Assembly (NCBI GenBank): GCA_016296345.1
Contig: JAEDJL010000003.1
Span: 12,427 to 76,426 of the forward strand
Source: Bacteroidales bacterium
Lineage (GTDB): Bacteria > Bacteroidota > Bacteroidia > Bacteroidales > P3
Reading direction: 5' to 3'
Length of the DNA stretch: 64,000 nt
Positions within the stretch are counted from its first letter, which is position 1. The number at the start of each line of letters is the position of its first letter. The translations under genes were made by a program, and so were the position numbers. Shown in pieces: positions 8,701 to 17,129 of the stretch. The notes beneath the pieces were generated by a model. That model was given only the letters and a program-made list of their open reading frames with translations, made no database searches and was not told where the DNA came from.

Positions 8701-9906
8701 TGGCTCAATGTGCAGACTGTGCCTGTCAGGTGCAACAGCGAAAGCAACGGATACGCCATTGCCACAACCGGAGGGCTTACTCAGCCGATTTTTTATTCGT
8801 GGAGTTGCAACCAAAGCGGCGAAGGCATAGACTCTGTGGGAAATCTTTCTGCGGGAAGCTACACTCTTTCGGTTACTGACGCAAATGGTTGCAGTATATC
8901 GGAGCAATTTGTCATCGGTTCGACAGATGACATTTCCGTTGTGCCGACCCACAGCGACAATCCTTGCCAAAACGTGTGTAATGCGGCAATCACTCTCGCT
9001 ATTTCGGGCGGAAGTCAGCCCTATTCGGTGCAATGGGATAACAACATGACGGGAGAGCATATCGAAGGGCTGTGCAGCGGAATTTATGTCTATACTCTGA
9101 CCGACGACACCGGCTGTTCTCTTACCGACAGCATAGAAATCAAAGATATTGACACATTGCGTTTGGAGCTTTCGGCAACCCATAATAATTGTCCCGAAGG
9201 TTGCGGAGCTGTGATTTCGTCCGAAGTTTACGGAGGGCAAAATCCCTACACTTACTCTTGGAGCGAAGGCAGCAGCAGTGCCAATCTTACCAATGTCTGC
9301 TGCGGAGACTATTCTCTGAGCGTAAGTGATGCAAATGGTTGCACAACAGCAGGAAGTATAACGGTGGATTATATTGATGCCTTTGCCGATTTTCAAATCG
9401 AAGCGAGCCAATCGAGGGTATTTGACGGTCAGAGCGTAATTCTTTCCTGCACTCCGATTGAGCAAATGCACTACTTGTGGACACCTTCCGAACATTTATC
9501 AACGCCATATATGCCTTCGACCGAAGCCACAATGTATTCCACCACAACTTTTTATGTTTTTGTTAGCGACAATCATGGTTGCTCTCTCAAAGACAGCGTT
9601 GTTGTCGAGGTCGATGTGGTGAATTGCGGAAAGCCCAACCTATATGTGCCGAATATTTTCACGCCCAACGACGACGGAAAGAACGATAAGGTGTTTGTGA
9701 GCGGCGATTGGATTGAGGACTTTACCTTTGAGATTTTCGACCGTTGGGGAGAGAAAGTTTTTTCGACTTCCGACCTCAATGAGGGCTGGGACGGCACTTT
9801 CAATGGCAGAAAGTGTGATGCTGCGGTCTATTTTTACAAACTTGAAGTCCGCTGTCAGGGAGGCAAGACCTACATTGGCGGCGGCGACATTACCTTAATA
9901 AGATAA
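5719..9906 (+). CDS. Giant T9SS cargo: SBBP propeller, PKD, SprB-like repeats, gliding-type C-terminal domain
   Basis: 1395 residues from ATG 5719; an upstream in-frame ATG at 5689 overlaps the phoH stop, but only the MKRLFFALVIVFFAFESFSQ start gives a signal peptide. Order: N-terminal domain of the EQNKGQW type (DUF7948-like, about 22-220), SBBP-like propeller repeats (TYIGGSSDDAV, TTAGAFQTT; about 230-720), a PKD domain (LFGDGTSS, about 757-830), three SprB-like repeats (SYTLSVTDANGC and relatives, about 995-1215), and a C-terminal gliding-motility-type sorting domain (VPNIFTPNDDGKNDKVF...FEIFDRWGEKVF). It is predicted to be secreted by T9SS and held at the surface, as an adhesin or similar. 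A 21-bp repeat array (6279-6352) is embedded in frame near residues 188-212. Confidence 0.9.
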   Translation: MKRLFFALVIVFFAFESFSQSVIRFEQNKGQWEDQVLYMARLEGGFVFVREDGLLFSYSPNVPHNHDATLQQSNHSGHAFLLRPFGMQNTKPCATDSLQGYSNYFIGNDPSKWQSNVAAFSTILYKDVYSGIDWKIYSDGGRLKHEFIVAPGADVSQIQVEYRGVESMSIIDGNLHLKLSVGTVVEQKPVSFQQNGDLIDQIGVSFQQNGVLLSYDIETFNHEKELIIDPELVFSTYSGSVSDNWGFTATYDDYGNLYSGSIVSGVYYPTTEGAFSDNFGGVWDCAITKYSSDGSQMIFSTYLGGSYSEMPHSMIVDSRGDLIVFGTTGSFNFPTTECAYSRWFSGGTAVTYDGTVTFPHGVDMYISRFSSDGTQLNASTYIGGSGNDGLNYRDRYNSSQLLTYIGNDSLYANYGDGARGELITDDRNNIYVGSSTFSSDFPTTAGAFQTTSHGEQEGVVLKLDYTLGTLLFSSYIGGSSDDAVFSIDTDDQYRLYVTGGTVSNDFPTTPNTYNTTHNGGSTDAFVALVSYDGSTLLRSTYFGSSEFDLSYFVRTDRHNNPHIFGQTKAEGATLVHNAQYNIPNSGQFIAKFKPLLDSLEFSTVFGTGDGRINISPTGFAVDVCGRIYASGWGRMFKYLPNLPPQFGTMNMQTTSDCYQSNTDGQDFYIISLQNDASALDYATFFGEVSTTSTRGADHVDGGTSRFDKKGNLYQVACASCGGTDNFPIYPANVWSSDNGSTNCNAASFKFNIHSDFAVADFSMPDFVCYPDSVRLENRGRADRYLWLFGDGTSSTETNPTHHYAQSGTYTITQIAYMDNACRSSDTLSRTIILLDNHTDTLSEVIACGGELVQIGLTDYPSSDVSFQWYPQSGLSSPNVPDPYLLVSLPTDYRLVITTSSCNDTLLQPIRLRDMSIDLPDTIHYCNQPYSLQLPSDIPSSYSVSASWQSSPEEVIAAVGGVITIEQSLSSWLYINITEGNCSGRDSVYMDYGGGWLNVQTVPVRCNSESNGYAIATTGGLTQPIFYSWSCNQSGEGIDSVGNLSAGSYTLSVTDANGCSISEQFVIGSTDDISVVPTHSDNPCQNVCNAAITLAISGGSQPYSVQWDNNMTGEHIEGLCSGIYVYTLTDDTGCSLTDSIEIKDIDTLRLELSATHNNCPEGCGAVISSEVYGGQNPYTYSWSEGSSSANLTNVCCGDYSLSVSDANGCTTAGSITVDYIDAFADFQIEASQSRVFDGQSVILSCTPIEQMHYLWTPSEHLSTPYMPSTEATMYSTTTFYVFVSDNHGCSLKDSVVVEVDVVNCGKPNLYVPNIFTPNDDGKNDKVFVSGDWIEDFTFEIFDRWGEKVFSTSDLNEGWDGTFNGRKCDAAVYFYKLEVRCQGGKTYIGGGDITLIR
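6279..6352. repeat. 21-bp-period palindrome array, locus 2 (inside a coding region)
   Basis: Units AAAGCCCGTTT, AAACGGCGATT, AATCGGCGTTT and AAACGGCGTTT are centred at 6284, 6305, 6326 and 6347, exactly 21 bp apart. Because 21 bp is seven codons, the protein shows a heptad pattern (SFQQNGD, LIDQIGV, SFQQNGV) without a frame break. Confidence 0.85.
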
Positions 9907-9910
9907 CACA

Positions 9911-10540
9911 ATGGCAAAGCAAAAGAAATATTACGTTGTTTGGAACGGAAGAAAGTGCGGAGTGTTTGACAGTTGGGACGAGTGCAAACAATCGGTCAGC
10001 GGATTTGGAAAGGCAAAGTACAAAGCGTTTGACACTCTCTCCGAAGCAGAACAGGCATACGCCTCAAACCCCGACCGATACATCTTTTCAAAGCCCAAAA
10101 CTCCCGAAGTGAAACAATCTTCCCTGACGGCAGGACTTCCAATCCTCGATGCGATTGCAACAGACGCCGCTTGCAGCGGAAATCCGGGCGTCATGGAATA
10201 CCGGGGTGTCTATATAAAAACAGGAAAGACCCTCTTTCACTACAAACACTCCAAAGGAACGAACAACATCGGTGAGTTTCTCGGAATAGTTCACGGATTG
10301 TCATATCTCAAACGTCGAGGTCTCACACAGCCTCTTTATACCGACAGCGTCAATGCAATCAAATGGGTAAGAGAAAAGAAGTGCAGAACCACCATGAAGC
10401 AGGACGAAAATAACAAAGACCTCTTTGAATACATTGCCCGTGCCGAAAAGTGGTTGCAAGAGAACGACTACACAACCCAAATCCTCAAATGGGAAACCGA
10501 TGTGTGGGGAGAAATTCCTGCCGACTTTGGTCGTAAATAA
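9911..10540 (+). CDS. rnhA: Ribonuclease HI with viroplasmin-like N-terminal domain
   Basis: 209 residues. An N-terminal caulimovirus viroplasmin/RNase H hybrid-binding domain (KYYVVWNGRKCGVFDSWDEC, about 1-50) recognises RNA-DNA duplex. The catalytic domain follows, with acidic residues in ATDAACSGNPG, NIGEFLGIVHG, YTDSVNAI and the final PADFGRK. It removes RNA from RNA-DNA hybrids in the cytoplasm. It begins 4 bp after the cargo gene stop and ends 15 bp from the convergent thioesterase gene, so it is the last gene of this operon. Confidence 0.92.
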   Translation: MAKQKKYYVVWNGRKCGVFDSWDECKQSVSGFGKAKYKAFDTLSEAEQAYASNPDRYIFSKPKTPEVKQSSLTAGLPILDAIATDAACSGNPGVMEYRGVYIKTGKTLFHYKHSKGTNNIGEFLGIVHGLSYLKRRGLTQPLYTDSVNAIKWVREKKCRTTMKQDENNKDLFEYIARAEKWLQENDYTTQILKWETDVWGEIPADFGRK

Positions 10541-10555
10541 TCCGAAAAAAGAATT

Positions 10556-10996
10556 TTACTCTTCTGCTTCGTAGCTCAAAAACCTGTCTTTGAAGTCTTG
10601 GCTTATCGGAGCGGAAGAATTGGTACGTTTGTCAAAGCCTGCAAGTATTGTTCTGCACGTTCCTTTCACTATTCCACGGTCTGTAATCAGGCGTTGGTGC
10701 ATATACATCGAGCGATTGCCAAAACGGACGAGTTTTGTCTCGACAAAAACTTTTTCTCCTTGAACAATGGGTGAGAAAAAGTTGTTTTCGGTGTTTACAA
10801 TCACGACTACGACCTTTGTCCAGTCCAACTGCTCTCCCATTACCTGCTCAAAATAGTTTATCCTACCCAAGTCGTAATACTGAGCCTGAAAAGAGTTGTT
10901 CACATGGTTCAAAGCATCGAGGTCGCTAAAACGAATTTGTACTTGCAGACGATGTTTGTAAGTGTCGTTTTCGGGTTTTATCTGTTCGGTGTCCAT
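10556..10996 (-). CDS. Acyl-CoA thioesterase, 4HBT hotdog fold
   Basis: 146 residues starting at ATG 10996. The longer frame to 11071 is excluded because TATCTTTG (11015-11022, minus strand), a good -7 promoter element, lies inside it. The hotdog signature RFSDLDALNHVNNSFQAQYY contains the usual catalytic Asp region of YbgC/4HBT-type acyl-CoA or acyl-ACP thioesterases. The substrate is unknown. It is a single-gene unit, divergent from holA and separated from it by a 21-bp repeat array. Confidence 0.85.
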   Translation of the reverse strand: MDTEQIKPENDTYKHRLQVQIRFSDLDALNHVNNSFQAQYYDLGRINYFEQVMGEQLDWTKVVVVIVNTENNFFSPIVQGEKVFVETKLVRFGNRSMYMHQRLITDRGIVKGTCRTILAGFDKRTNSSAPISQDFKDRFLSYEAEE

Positions 10997-11014
10997 TGTT
11001 CGTATTATTTTGTG

Positions 11015-11022
11015 CAAAGATA
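11015..11022 (-). promoter_or_regulatory. Promoter -7 element of the thioesterase gene
   Basis: TATCTTTG on the minus strand, 18 bp before ATG 10996; it decides the start of that gene. Confidence 0.7.
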
Positions 11023-11140
11023 CGTCTATTCTTTCTTTTTGTCGCAACAATCCTTGCGACATTTGCGGCAAAGCATTTTATCAAATATGCAATCTACTCT
11101 TTTGCAATCAGTTGAACACAACGCAAGTTTATCTTTGACA

Positions 11141-11214
11141 AAACGGCGTTTTGGCAAAATAAAATGGCGTTTCAGCCGGACAAAACGCCGTTTTATTTTC
11201 GTGAAACGCCGTTT
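11141..11214. repeat. 21-bp-period palindrome array, locus 3
   Basis: Units centred at 11146, 11167, 11188 and 11209 (AAACGGCGTTT, AAATGGCGTTT, AAACGCCGTTT twice). A weak fifth unit may sit at 11125. The array lies in the divergent thioesterase/holA region, 40 bp upstream of the holA promoter element. Confidence 0.9.
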
Positions 11215-11254
11215 TATTTTGAGCGAAAAGGCTCTGCGTTTTGGTATTTTTTCG

Positions 11255-11262
11255 TACTTTCG
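11255..11262 (+). promoter_or_regulatory. Promoter -7 element of holA
   Basis: TACTTTCG, one mismatch to TAnnTTTG, ends 9 bp before ATG 11272, implying a very short or absent 5' leader. Confidence 0.5.
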
Positions 11263-11271
11263 CACTCTGTT

Positions 11272-12279
11272 ATGGCTATATCGTTTGAAAACATAGAAAA
11301 AGACATTGCAAAGGGTGATTTGAAACCTGTTTATCTGCTTTGCGGAGATGAGTTCTACTATCCCGATTTGTTAAGCAAGAAGTTTGAAAATGAATTGCTT
11401 GACGAACAGGACCGAGACTTCAACATGAGTGTGTTTTATGGCAAAGATGCCTCTTGCGACAAGATAATCGAAGCAGCAAAGCAGTATCCCGTGATGGCTT
11501 CCCGCCGACTTGTCATGCTCAAAGAAGCTCAGACAATGGACAAACGGGAGCTGGCAAAGCTGGAAAGTTATGTCACAAAACCTCTTGCAAGCACTGTTTT
11601 GGTGATTGTGAACAACGGTAGCGGATTTCCTCCGGCTCTTGCAAACAAAATAAGCAAAACCGGAGTTGTTTTCGACTGCAAGAAGATAAAAGAAGACAAG
11701 ATACCTCTTTGGATTGAGAGTTTTGTGAGACAAAAAGGCTTTTCAATCGAACCTCAGGCAGTGAAACTTATCTCAGACTACATCGGGAACAATCTGATGA
11801 ACATTTCAAACGAACTATCCAAGCTGATGATAGACCTTTCGGGCAGAAAGCAAATCACACCCGACGATGTGGCGTCCCATATCGGCATAAGCAAAGAATA
11901 TAACGTCTTTGAGCTTCAAAAAGCTGTGGGAAGACTCGACTTCTCAAAGGCTGACAAATGCGTAAGTTACATGATTGCCAACCCGAAAGAAAATCCTTTT
12001 CAAGTAATCATTGCAACTCTTTTTACCTACTTTTCAAAAATTTTGATAGTATCACAACTTGGCGAAAAAACACCCTCTGCGGTTGCGAGTGCAATCAAAG
12101 TTCCCTCCTTTTTTGCCTCGGACTACATTGCCGCAACCAATGTTTTTCCGATGTGGAAGCTGATTAACAACATCTCTTTGATAAGAGAATATGACATGAA
12201 GAGCAAAGGGGTCGGACTTTCTCCATTTGACAGCGATGCAGACCTGCTTAGAGAACTCGTTTTCAAACTTATGCACTAA
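11272..12279 (+). CDS. holA: DNA polymerase III, delta subunit
   Basis: 335 residues. Clamp-loader delta subunit that opens the sliding clamp during replication. The N-terminal motif KPVYLLCGDEFYYPDLL and the later LSNELSKLMIDLSGR/VFELQKAVG pattern are typical of HolA, and the length matches. The start was moved to ATG 11272 because the 36 codons before it come from the 21-bp repeat array and the promoter. It precedes a TonB-dependent receptor by 12 bp; they may be co-transcribed although their functions differ. Confidence 0.9.
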   Translation: MAISFENIEKDIAKGDLKPVYLLCGDEFYYPDLLSKKFENELLDEQDRDFNMSVFYGKDASCDKIIEAAKQYPVMASRRLVMLKEAQTMDKRELAKLESYVTKPLASTVLVIVNNGSGFPPALANKISKTGVVFDCKKIKEDKIPLWIESFVRQKGFSIEPQAVKLISDYIGNNLMNISNELSKLMIDLSGRKQITPDDVASHIGISKEYNVFELQKAVGRLDFSKADKCVSYMIANPKENPFQVIIATLFTYFSKILIVSQLGEKTPSAVASAIKVPSFFASDYIAATNVFPMWKLINNISLIREYDMKSKGVGLSPFDSDADLLRELVFKLMH

Positions 12280-12291
12280 TAATTCAAGAAG

Positions 12292-14598
12292 ATGATGAAA
12301 CAGATTAAGAGATTATTTACTTTTGTTGCTTTAATTCTGCTCTCTGTAGCAGGAGTTGCCCAAACCGGCTCGGTCAAAGGTTTTGTTTATGACAAGACTT
12401 CGGGAGAGCCTGTGGCGTTTACCAATGTTACAGTGGAGAATACGACAATCGGAGTGGTAACCGATGTAAACGGATACTTCGTTTTGACAAAACTCAAAGC
12501 AGGAAACCACACACTCAACATTGGTTCGATTGGCTATGAAACGGTGCGTTATCCTATTACAATCAAAAAAGGCGAAGTTTTAAGCATCAAAGTAGATATT
12601 TCGCCCTCAATGACAGAACTTTCAACCGTCGAAATCAGCGGCAAGAAAGAGAATTTGAGATTGGAAAGTTTGGTTTCGGTCGAAAAAATCACCTCAAAGG
12701 ACATACGACAAATCCCTTCGATTGGAGGAATGGCTGACTTGGCTCAATATATGCAGGTTTTGCCCGGCGTAGTCTTCTCGGGAGATCAGGGCGGACAGCT
12801 TTATGTCAGAGGTGGTTCGGCAATTCAAAATCGTGTACTCTTGGACGGAATGGTTGTTTACAACCCTTTTCACTCCATAGGCTTGTTTTCGGTTTTTGAA
12901 ACCGACATTGTGCGAAACGCAGACGTCTATACGGGAGGGTTCAATTCCCAATATGGAGGAGTATTGTCCTCTGTTATGGACATAACCACCAAAGATGGTA
13001 ACAAGAAACGCACAAGCGGAAAGGTCGCAGCCTCAACTTTCGGAGCCAATTTGCTGCTTGAAGGTCCGATAATCAAGAGCGGGAAGGACAAAGGCTACTC
13101 CATGTCATACATTTTGACTGCAAAAAATTCTTATCTCTCCAAAACATCAACCTCAATTTACTCTTATATGGATAAGGAACTGCCTTACGATTTTTTGGAT
13201 CTTTATGGTAAACTGACCCTTGCAACAGACAACGGCAGCAAACTTAATATCTTTGCACTGAACTTTACAGACAAGGTAAATCAATACGAAGCCATTGCCG
13301 ATTTTGGCTGGAAGAACACGGCATTTGGAGCAAACTTTTTAATAGTTCCCGGAAGCAGCAGCTCGCTTGTCGAAGGTATTTTTGCCTATTCCGATTATAC
13401 GATGAATATGTCAGAAAGCAATTCTTCTGCCTCTCAAATGAGCAATATCGGAGGCTTCAATGCTGGATTGAATGTAACGAATTTCTTTGGCGACAACAAG
13501 CTCAAATATGGTTTGAATATGCTCGGAAACACCACAAAGACCGCTTACACTCAGTCAGATACCGTTGTAGATTATTCGTCCGAACTTGCAGCATACGCAA
13601 TCTTCAAAGGAGTTTGGGGACGCTTGGTTTACGAACCGAGTGTACGCTTTTCGTATTACGCATCGCTCGCAAGCCTTGTGCCTGAGCCGAGATTGAACCT
13701 CAAACTCAATGTTTCGGACAACTTCCGTCTCAAAGCAGCAACCGGAATCTACTCTCAAATATTCATGGACACCAAGAGCGACAGAGATATTGTCAATCTG
13801 TTTACCGGTTATCTGACTTCAAGCCCCGATTTGAACATTGTGGGAAGTTTTAACGGAGAGAAAATAACCTCCTACGTCCAAAAGTCAAACCATTTTATCT
13901 TTGGAGCAGAATATGACATCGCAAAGCATTTGTCTCTCAACGTCGAAGTGTATTACAAGACCTTGTCAAATGTTGCAAGTTCAAACAAGGATCGTATGTA
14001 TCCCGACGACATTGAACACGAAGATAAACCCGAATATTTGAGAAAGGAATATATTGTGGAAAATGGTGAGGCTTACGGAGGCGATGTGTCGTTAAAGTAT
14101 GACGACGGCAGGCTTTACCTTTGGGCAATCTACTCTTTGGGAAAGGTTACCAAGACCAACGAAACTCAAACTTACTTTCCTCACTATGACCGCCGACATA
14201 ATATCAACATTTTGCTCAATTATCAGTTTGGAAAGGACAGGAGCTTTGAGTTGAGTTTGCGTTGGAACTATGGAAGCGGCTTCCCATACACTCCTACTGC
14301 CGCAATGATTGAGCAACTCGACTTTTCGGGAGGTATTAACACCGATTATATCTACTCAAACGGAACTCTCACAACTATATATGGGGATTTGAACTCTTAC
14401 CGTCTGCCCGATTATCACCGATTTGACGTCTCGGCAAAGAAACGATTTGACGTCGGCAAACGCTCAATCTTGGAAATAAACCTGAGCGTTACCAATGTAT
14501 ATAACCGAAACAACCTCTTTTACTATAACAGAGTTACTGCCGAAAGAGTAGATCAGCTTCCTATCATGCCATCTTTGGGAATGAGCCTTACCTTTTGA
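12292..14598 (+). CDS. TonB-dependent outer-membrane receptor
   Basis: 768 residues. Signal peptide (ends GVAQ), CarboxypepD_reg-like domain (GSVKGFVYDKTSGEPVAF..., about 25-110), plug domain (PGVVFSGDQGGQLYVRGGS..., about 125-230) and a beta-barrel to the C-terminal Phe (GMSLTF). It imports a ligand through the outer membrane using TonB energy. The repeats of alternating hydrophobic strands and the terminal aromatic residue are visible. No SusD partner is adjacent, so it is not a classic glycan-utilisation pair; the ligand is unknown. Confidence 0.9.
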   Translation: MMKQIKRLFTFVALILLSVAGVAQTGSVKGFVYDKTSGEPVAFTNVTVENTTIGVVTDVNGYFVLTKLKAGNHTLNIGSIGYETVRYPITIKKGEVLSIKVDISPSMTELSTVEISGKKENLRLESLVSVEKITSKDIRQIPSIGGMADLAQYMQVLPGVVFSGDQGGQLYVRGGSAIQNRVLLDGMVVYNPFHSIGLFSVFETDIVRNADVYTGGFNSQYGGVLSSVMDITTKDGNKKRTSGKVAASTFGANLLLEGPIIKSGKDKGYSMSYILTAKNSYLSKTSTSIYSYMDKELPYDFLDLYGKLTLATDNGSKLNIFALNFTDKVNQYEAIADFGWKNTAFGANFLIVPGSSSSLVEGIFAYSDYTMNMSESNSSASQMSNIGGFNAGLNVTNFFGDNKLKYGLNMLGNTTKTAYTQSDTVVDYSSELAAYAIFKGVWGRLVYEPSVRFSYYASLASLVPEPRLNLKLNVSDNFRLKAATGIYSQIFMDTKSDRDIVNLFTGYLTSSPDLNIVGSFNGEKITSYVQKSNHFIFGAEYDIAKHLSLNVEVYYKTLSNVASSNKDRMYPDDIEHEDKPEYLRKEYIVENGEAYGGDVSLKYDDGRLYLWAIYSLGKVTKTNETQTYFPHYDRRHNINILLNYQFGKDRSFELSLRWNYGSGFPYTPTAAMIEQLDFSGGINTDYIYSNGTLTTIYGDLNSYRLPDYHRFDVSAKKRFDVGKRSILEINLSVTNVYNRNNLFYYNRVTAERVDQLPIMPSLGMSLTF

Positions 14599-14614
14599 CA
14601 ATCAAGCAATAACA

Positions 14615-14688
14615 AAACGGCGTTTCGCCAAAATAAATCGCCGTTTCAGCAAAATAAAACGCCGTTTTGTCGAACTGAAACGGCGTTT
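14615..14688. repeat. 21-bp-period palindrome array, locus 4
   Basis: Four units centred at 14620, 14641, 14662 and 14683, exactly 21 bp apart (AAACGGCGTTT, AATCGCCGTTT, AAACGCCGTTT, AAACGGCGTTT). It fills the convergent gap between the TonB receptor and the pabC-like gene, where it could also fold as a terminator. Confidence 0.9.
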
Positions 14689-14715
14689 TGTTACAAGTGA
14701 AACCAACTCTTGGTT

Positions 14716-15294
14716 TCAGAAGACGATTTCCACATCAAACGGATTGTCTTCTATGTCCAACATTGCGTTGATTAAATAGCAACATTGGTATGATTTGATG
14801 TCGTCAAGTGAGATTTTACGCTCTTCAATCCTGCCTTTGTTTATCAGTTCCTGCCTTTTGCAACCGTTCAACAAGAAAGTGTTTGGCGTAAACAACAGGT
14901 CGTCTTGGCGAAAGACCACATTGCTGAAAGAAGTGTCGGTCACAAATCCGTTTTTCACTATGAGGACATCATCACTCTCGCCCCTCAATTCTCTGAGAGC
15001 GTTCAACTCTCTGCGGTCTGCGTATTTCAAATGATAGTCTATGGTGTTGCATTCTACAACTTTGAGCTTGCGTATTGGTCTCGGGGCATATCGGGAGAAT
15101 TTTATGTCGAGAATTTTATCCGAATAGACCACACTGCACTTGACTATGCCGCTTCTGTACTGCAAAGGCACGTCTATTGATGACAAATCGAAAGACTGCA
15201 CCTTTGGTGAGGTGTAGTGCATTCTCCTATTGTGAATGTGGGGCGAGAGAAGCTCACCCTCCTGCACCCTGAGGGTTTCCAAAAACTCTGTCAT
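14716..15294 (-). CDS. pabC: Aminotransferase class IV, probable aminodeoxychorismate lyase
   Basis: 192 residues. Fold-type IV PLP enzyme: Lys in HLKYADRRELNALR, and the SFSNVVFRQDDLLFTPNTFLLNGCKRQELI block that matches the D-aminotransferase/PabC family. It is shorter than E. coli PabC (269) but typical of the short Bacteroidota form encoded with pabB. It overlaps the pabB stop by 4 bp (ATGA), so it is translationally coupled. The likely reaction is release of pyruvate from aminodeoxychorismate to give p-aminobenzoate for folate. Confidence 0.8.
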   Translation of the reverse strand: MTEFLETLRVQEGELLSPHIHNRRMHYTSPKVQSFDLSSIDVPLQYRSGIVKCSVVYSDKILDIKFSRYAPRPIRKLKVVECNTIDYHLKYADRRELNALRELRGESDDVLIVKNGFVTDTSFSNVVFRQDDLLFTPNTFLLNGCKRQELINKGRIEERKISLDDIKSYQCCYLINAMLDIEDNPFDVEIVF

Positions 15295-16274
15295 CTCTTT
15301 ATGGGTAAATAAACCTTTTGAATAACTTCCTCATACTCCTTGTTGCAAAGGCTGTTGGTCGTTATGCCGCCTCCGCTTCGGAAATAGTAATCATCGTTCT
15401 GCTTTTCGATATAGCGAATAAGTACCGCAGTGTCCAAATCTTTGCCGTCAAAATATCCGAACACTCCTGTGTAAAAGCCTCTCGGTTCTTTCTCGGCTTG
15501 TTGTATCAGATTGACAGTTTCACTCTTTGGAGCGCCGCTTATGCTTCCCGCAGGAAGAAGAGAAAAAACCATATTACCCACATTATGCTGCCAATCGCAT
15601 GGCAGATGTCCCGAAATAAGAGAACTGGTTTGAAGAATGCCGCCTCCGATAGTGTCAATGCGTTCGACATATCTGAATTTTTCCACACTGACATTACGAC
15701 TTACCATGTTCAAATCATTTCTCATCAAATCGACTATGGTAAAATGTTCCCTCAACTCCTTCTCGTCCGAAAGCAGAAGCCTCTCGGCATCGGGCAGATC
15801 GGCATTTATCGTTCCTTTCATGGGAAAAGTGTAAATCATATTGTTCTTTGTGCGGATAAAACTCTCGGGAGAGAAGCATACAAACCTGTTTGGAACGCAC
15901 AACTTGTAGGGAGCATTGCAGCAATGGAAGAGTTCTTCCAACGAAAGATTGAGTTGTATTTTTGTCTTGGTGGTAAGATTGCACAAAAAGCTGTCTCCTC
16001 TTTGCAAACCGCCCTGCACCTTGGCAAAAGCCTCATAATAGTGCTGTGGGTCGCAGTATTTTATCTCCAAGTCTGCCTTTGCTCTCAGGCATTCGGCATA
16101 CGAAGAACTGCAAGGGGCGTTTCCCCTCCCCTTTATCTCGAAAAGCAACTGCTTATTGTCCATATCATCAGACAAAAAGAGTGCTTCATGCTTCTCAAAG
16201 TCGAAAGCAAACACAAACTTCCTGCTCTTTGCTGCATAAAAGTTCATTCTTTCTACCGCTTCTCTTGTTTCCAT
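15291..16274 (-). CDS. pabB: Aminodeoxychorismate synthase component I
   Basis: 327 residues from ATG 16274. The frame is open a further 640 bp upstream, but that part is antisense to pabA, and TATCTTTG (16299-16306, minus strand) lies just before ATG 16274. Chorismate-binding motifs are present: TFPMKGTI, TIVDLMRNDLNMVS, LLPAGSISGAPK and FYTGVFGYFDG. It converts chorismate plus ammonia to aminodeoxychorismate, with PabA supplying the ammonia. It is shorter than E. coli PabB because the N-terminal lobe is reduced. It is divergent from pabA and coupled to pabC. Confidence 0.9.
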   Translation of the reverse strand: METREAVERMNFYAAKSRKFVFAFDFEKHEALFLSDDMDNKQLLFEIKGRGNAPCSSSYAECLRAKADLEIKYCDPQHYYEAFAKVQGGLQRGDSFLCNLTTKTKIQLNLSLEELFHCCNAPYKLCVPNRFVCFSPESFIRTKNNMIYTFPMKGTINADLPDAERLLLSDEKELREHFTIVDLMRNDLNMVSRNVSVEKFRYVERIDTIGGGILQTSSLISGHLPCDWQHNVGNMVFSLLPAGSISGAPKSETVNLIQQAEKEPRGFYTGVFGYFDGKDLDTAVLIRYIEKQNDDYYFRSGGGITTNSLCNKEYEEVIQKVYLPIKR

Positions 16275-16298
16275 CTGCCAAAATCTCAAAACAGACGG

Positions 16299-16350
16299 CA
16301 AAGATACTAATTCTCCACAATATCTTGTCGGTAAATTTTCCCTATCTTTG
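16299..16350. promoter_or_regulatory. Back-to-back promoters of pabB and pabA
   Basis: TATCTTTG on the minus strand (16299-16306) serves pabB-pabC; TATCTTTG on the plus strand (16343-16350) serves pabA. The pabA element ends 8 bp before its ATG, so that message is nearly leaderless. Confidence 0.7.
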
Positions 16351-16358
16351 CAAGTGAT

Positions 16359-16943
16359 ATGAATATACTTTTGATAGATAACCGCGATTCGTTCGTTTAT
16401 AATGTCAAGGCTCTGATTGAGCAGTGCAATGTGGCAGACAGAGTGGATGTTGTACCGAATGACAAGATTGACTTCGGGCGTTTGGGCTACTACTCGGGGA
16501 TTGTACTTTCGCCCGGTCCGGGAATACCGAACGAAGCCGCCGATATGCCAAAATTGATAGACATTTGCGAAAACACACACTCCATTTTGGGAATATGTCT
16601 CGGTCATCAGGCAATCGCAGAACACTTTGGAGCAAAATTGCACAACCTTCCGCACCCCCTGCACGGCAAACAAGGAAAGCTGAAGGTCGTTAAACCTGAG
16701 GATATTCTCCTTAGAGGATTGTCTTGTTGTGAAACGATAGGACACTATCACTCTTGGGTGGTAGCTTGGGAAGAGTTGCCCGAGTGCATCGAAGTTACGG
16801 CAACCGACAACGAGAATAACATAATGAGTTTCAGCCACAAAAGCAAGCCATTGTACGGTTTGCAATTTCACCCTGAGAGTTTCATGACAAGTTGCGGCAA
16901 AACGATTGTGCAAAATTGGCTCTTATCCTTACGCACAAAGTAA
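16359..16943 (+). CDS. pabA: Aminodeoxychorismate synthase glutamine amidotransferase
   Basis: 194 residues. Class I glutamine amidotransferase with the nucleophile in GICLGHQAI, the His/Glu pair in FHPES and the start MNILLIDNRDSFVYN typical of PabA/TrpG. It hydrolyses glutamine to feed ammonia to PabB; with no trpE nearby and pabB divergent, the folate role is favoured. ATG 16359 lies 8 bp after the -7 element, leaving almost no leader. Confidence 0.9.
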   Translation: MNILLIDNRDSFVYNVKALIEQCNVADRVDVVPNDKIDFGRLGYYSGIVLSPGPGIPNEAADMPKLIDICENTHSILGICLGHQAIAEHFGAKLHNLPHPLHGKQGKLKVVKPEDILLRGLSCCETIGHYHSWVVAWEELPECIEVTATDNENNIMSFSHKSKPLYGLQFHPESFMTSCGKTIVQNWLLSLRTK

Positions 16944-16976
16944 ATCACAACAGCCAATTCTCATACCGCAAAAATA

Positions 16977-17051
16977 AAACGCCGATTTTTCAAAAAAAGT
17001 GGCGATTTTTCACCGAAAAAATGCCACTTTTTCAAGCACTAATCGGCAATT
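16977..17051. repeat. 21-bp-period palindrome array, locus 5 (degenerate)
   Basis: Units AAACGCCGATT, AAGTGGCGATT, AAATGCCACTT and AATCGGCAATT centred at 16982, 17002, 17024 and 17046. Spacing is 20-22 bp and the palindromes have drifted, as expected of an old array. Confidence 0.65.
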
Positions 17052-17061
17052 TGGTATAAGC

Positions 17062-17101
17062 AAAAAGCGAAGCTGCAAGACATAACGTCCGCCGCTTCGC
17101 C
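17062..17101 (-). terminator. Terminator of the kamD-fabG operon
   Basis: On the minus strand GCGAAGC (17094-17100) pairs with GCTTCGC (17067-17073), followed by TTTTTG. It lies downstream of the SDR gene stop. Confidence 0.6.
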
Positions 17102-17129
17102 AAAGTCATATTATTAACCAATAAACCTG

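Noticed and set aside
16275..16913. N-terminal extension of pabB to 540 residues
   Set aside because: It is antisense to pabA and crosses the pabB promoter; the chorismate-binding domain begins after ATG 16274.
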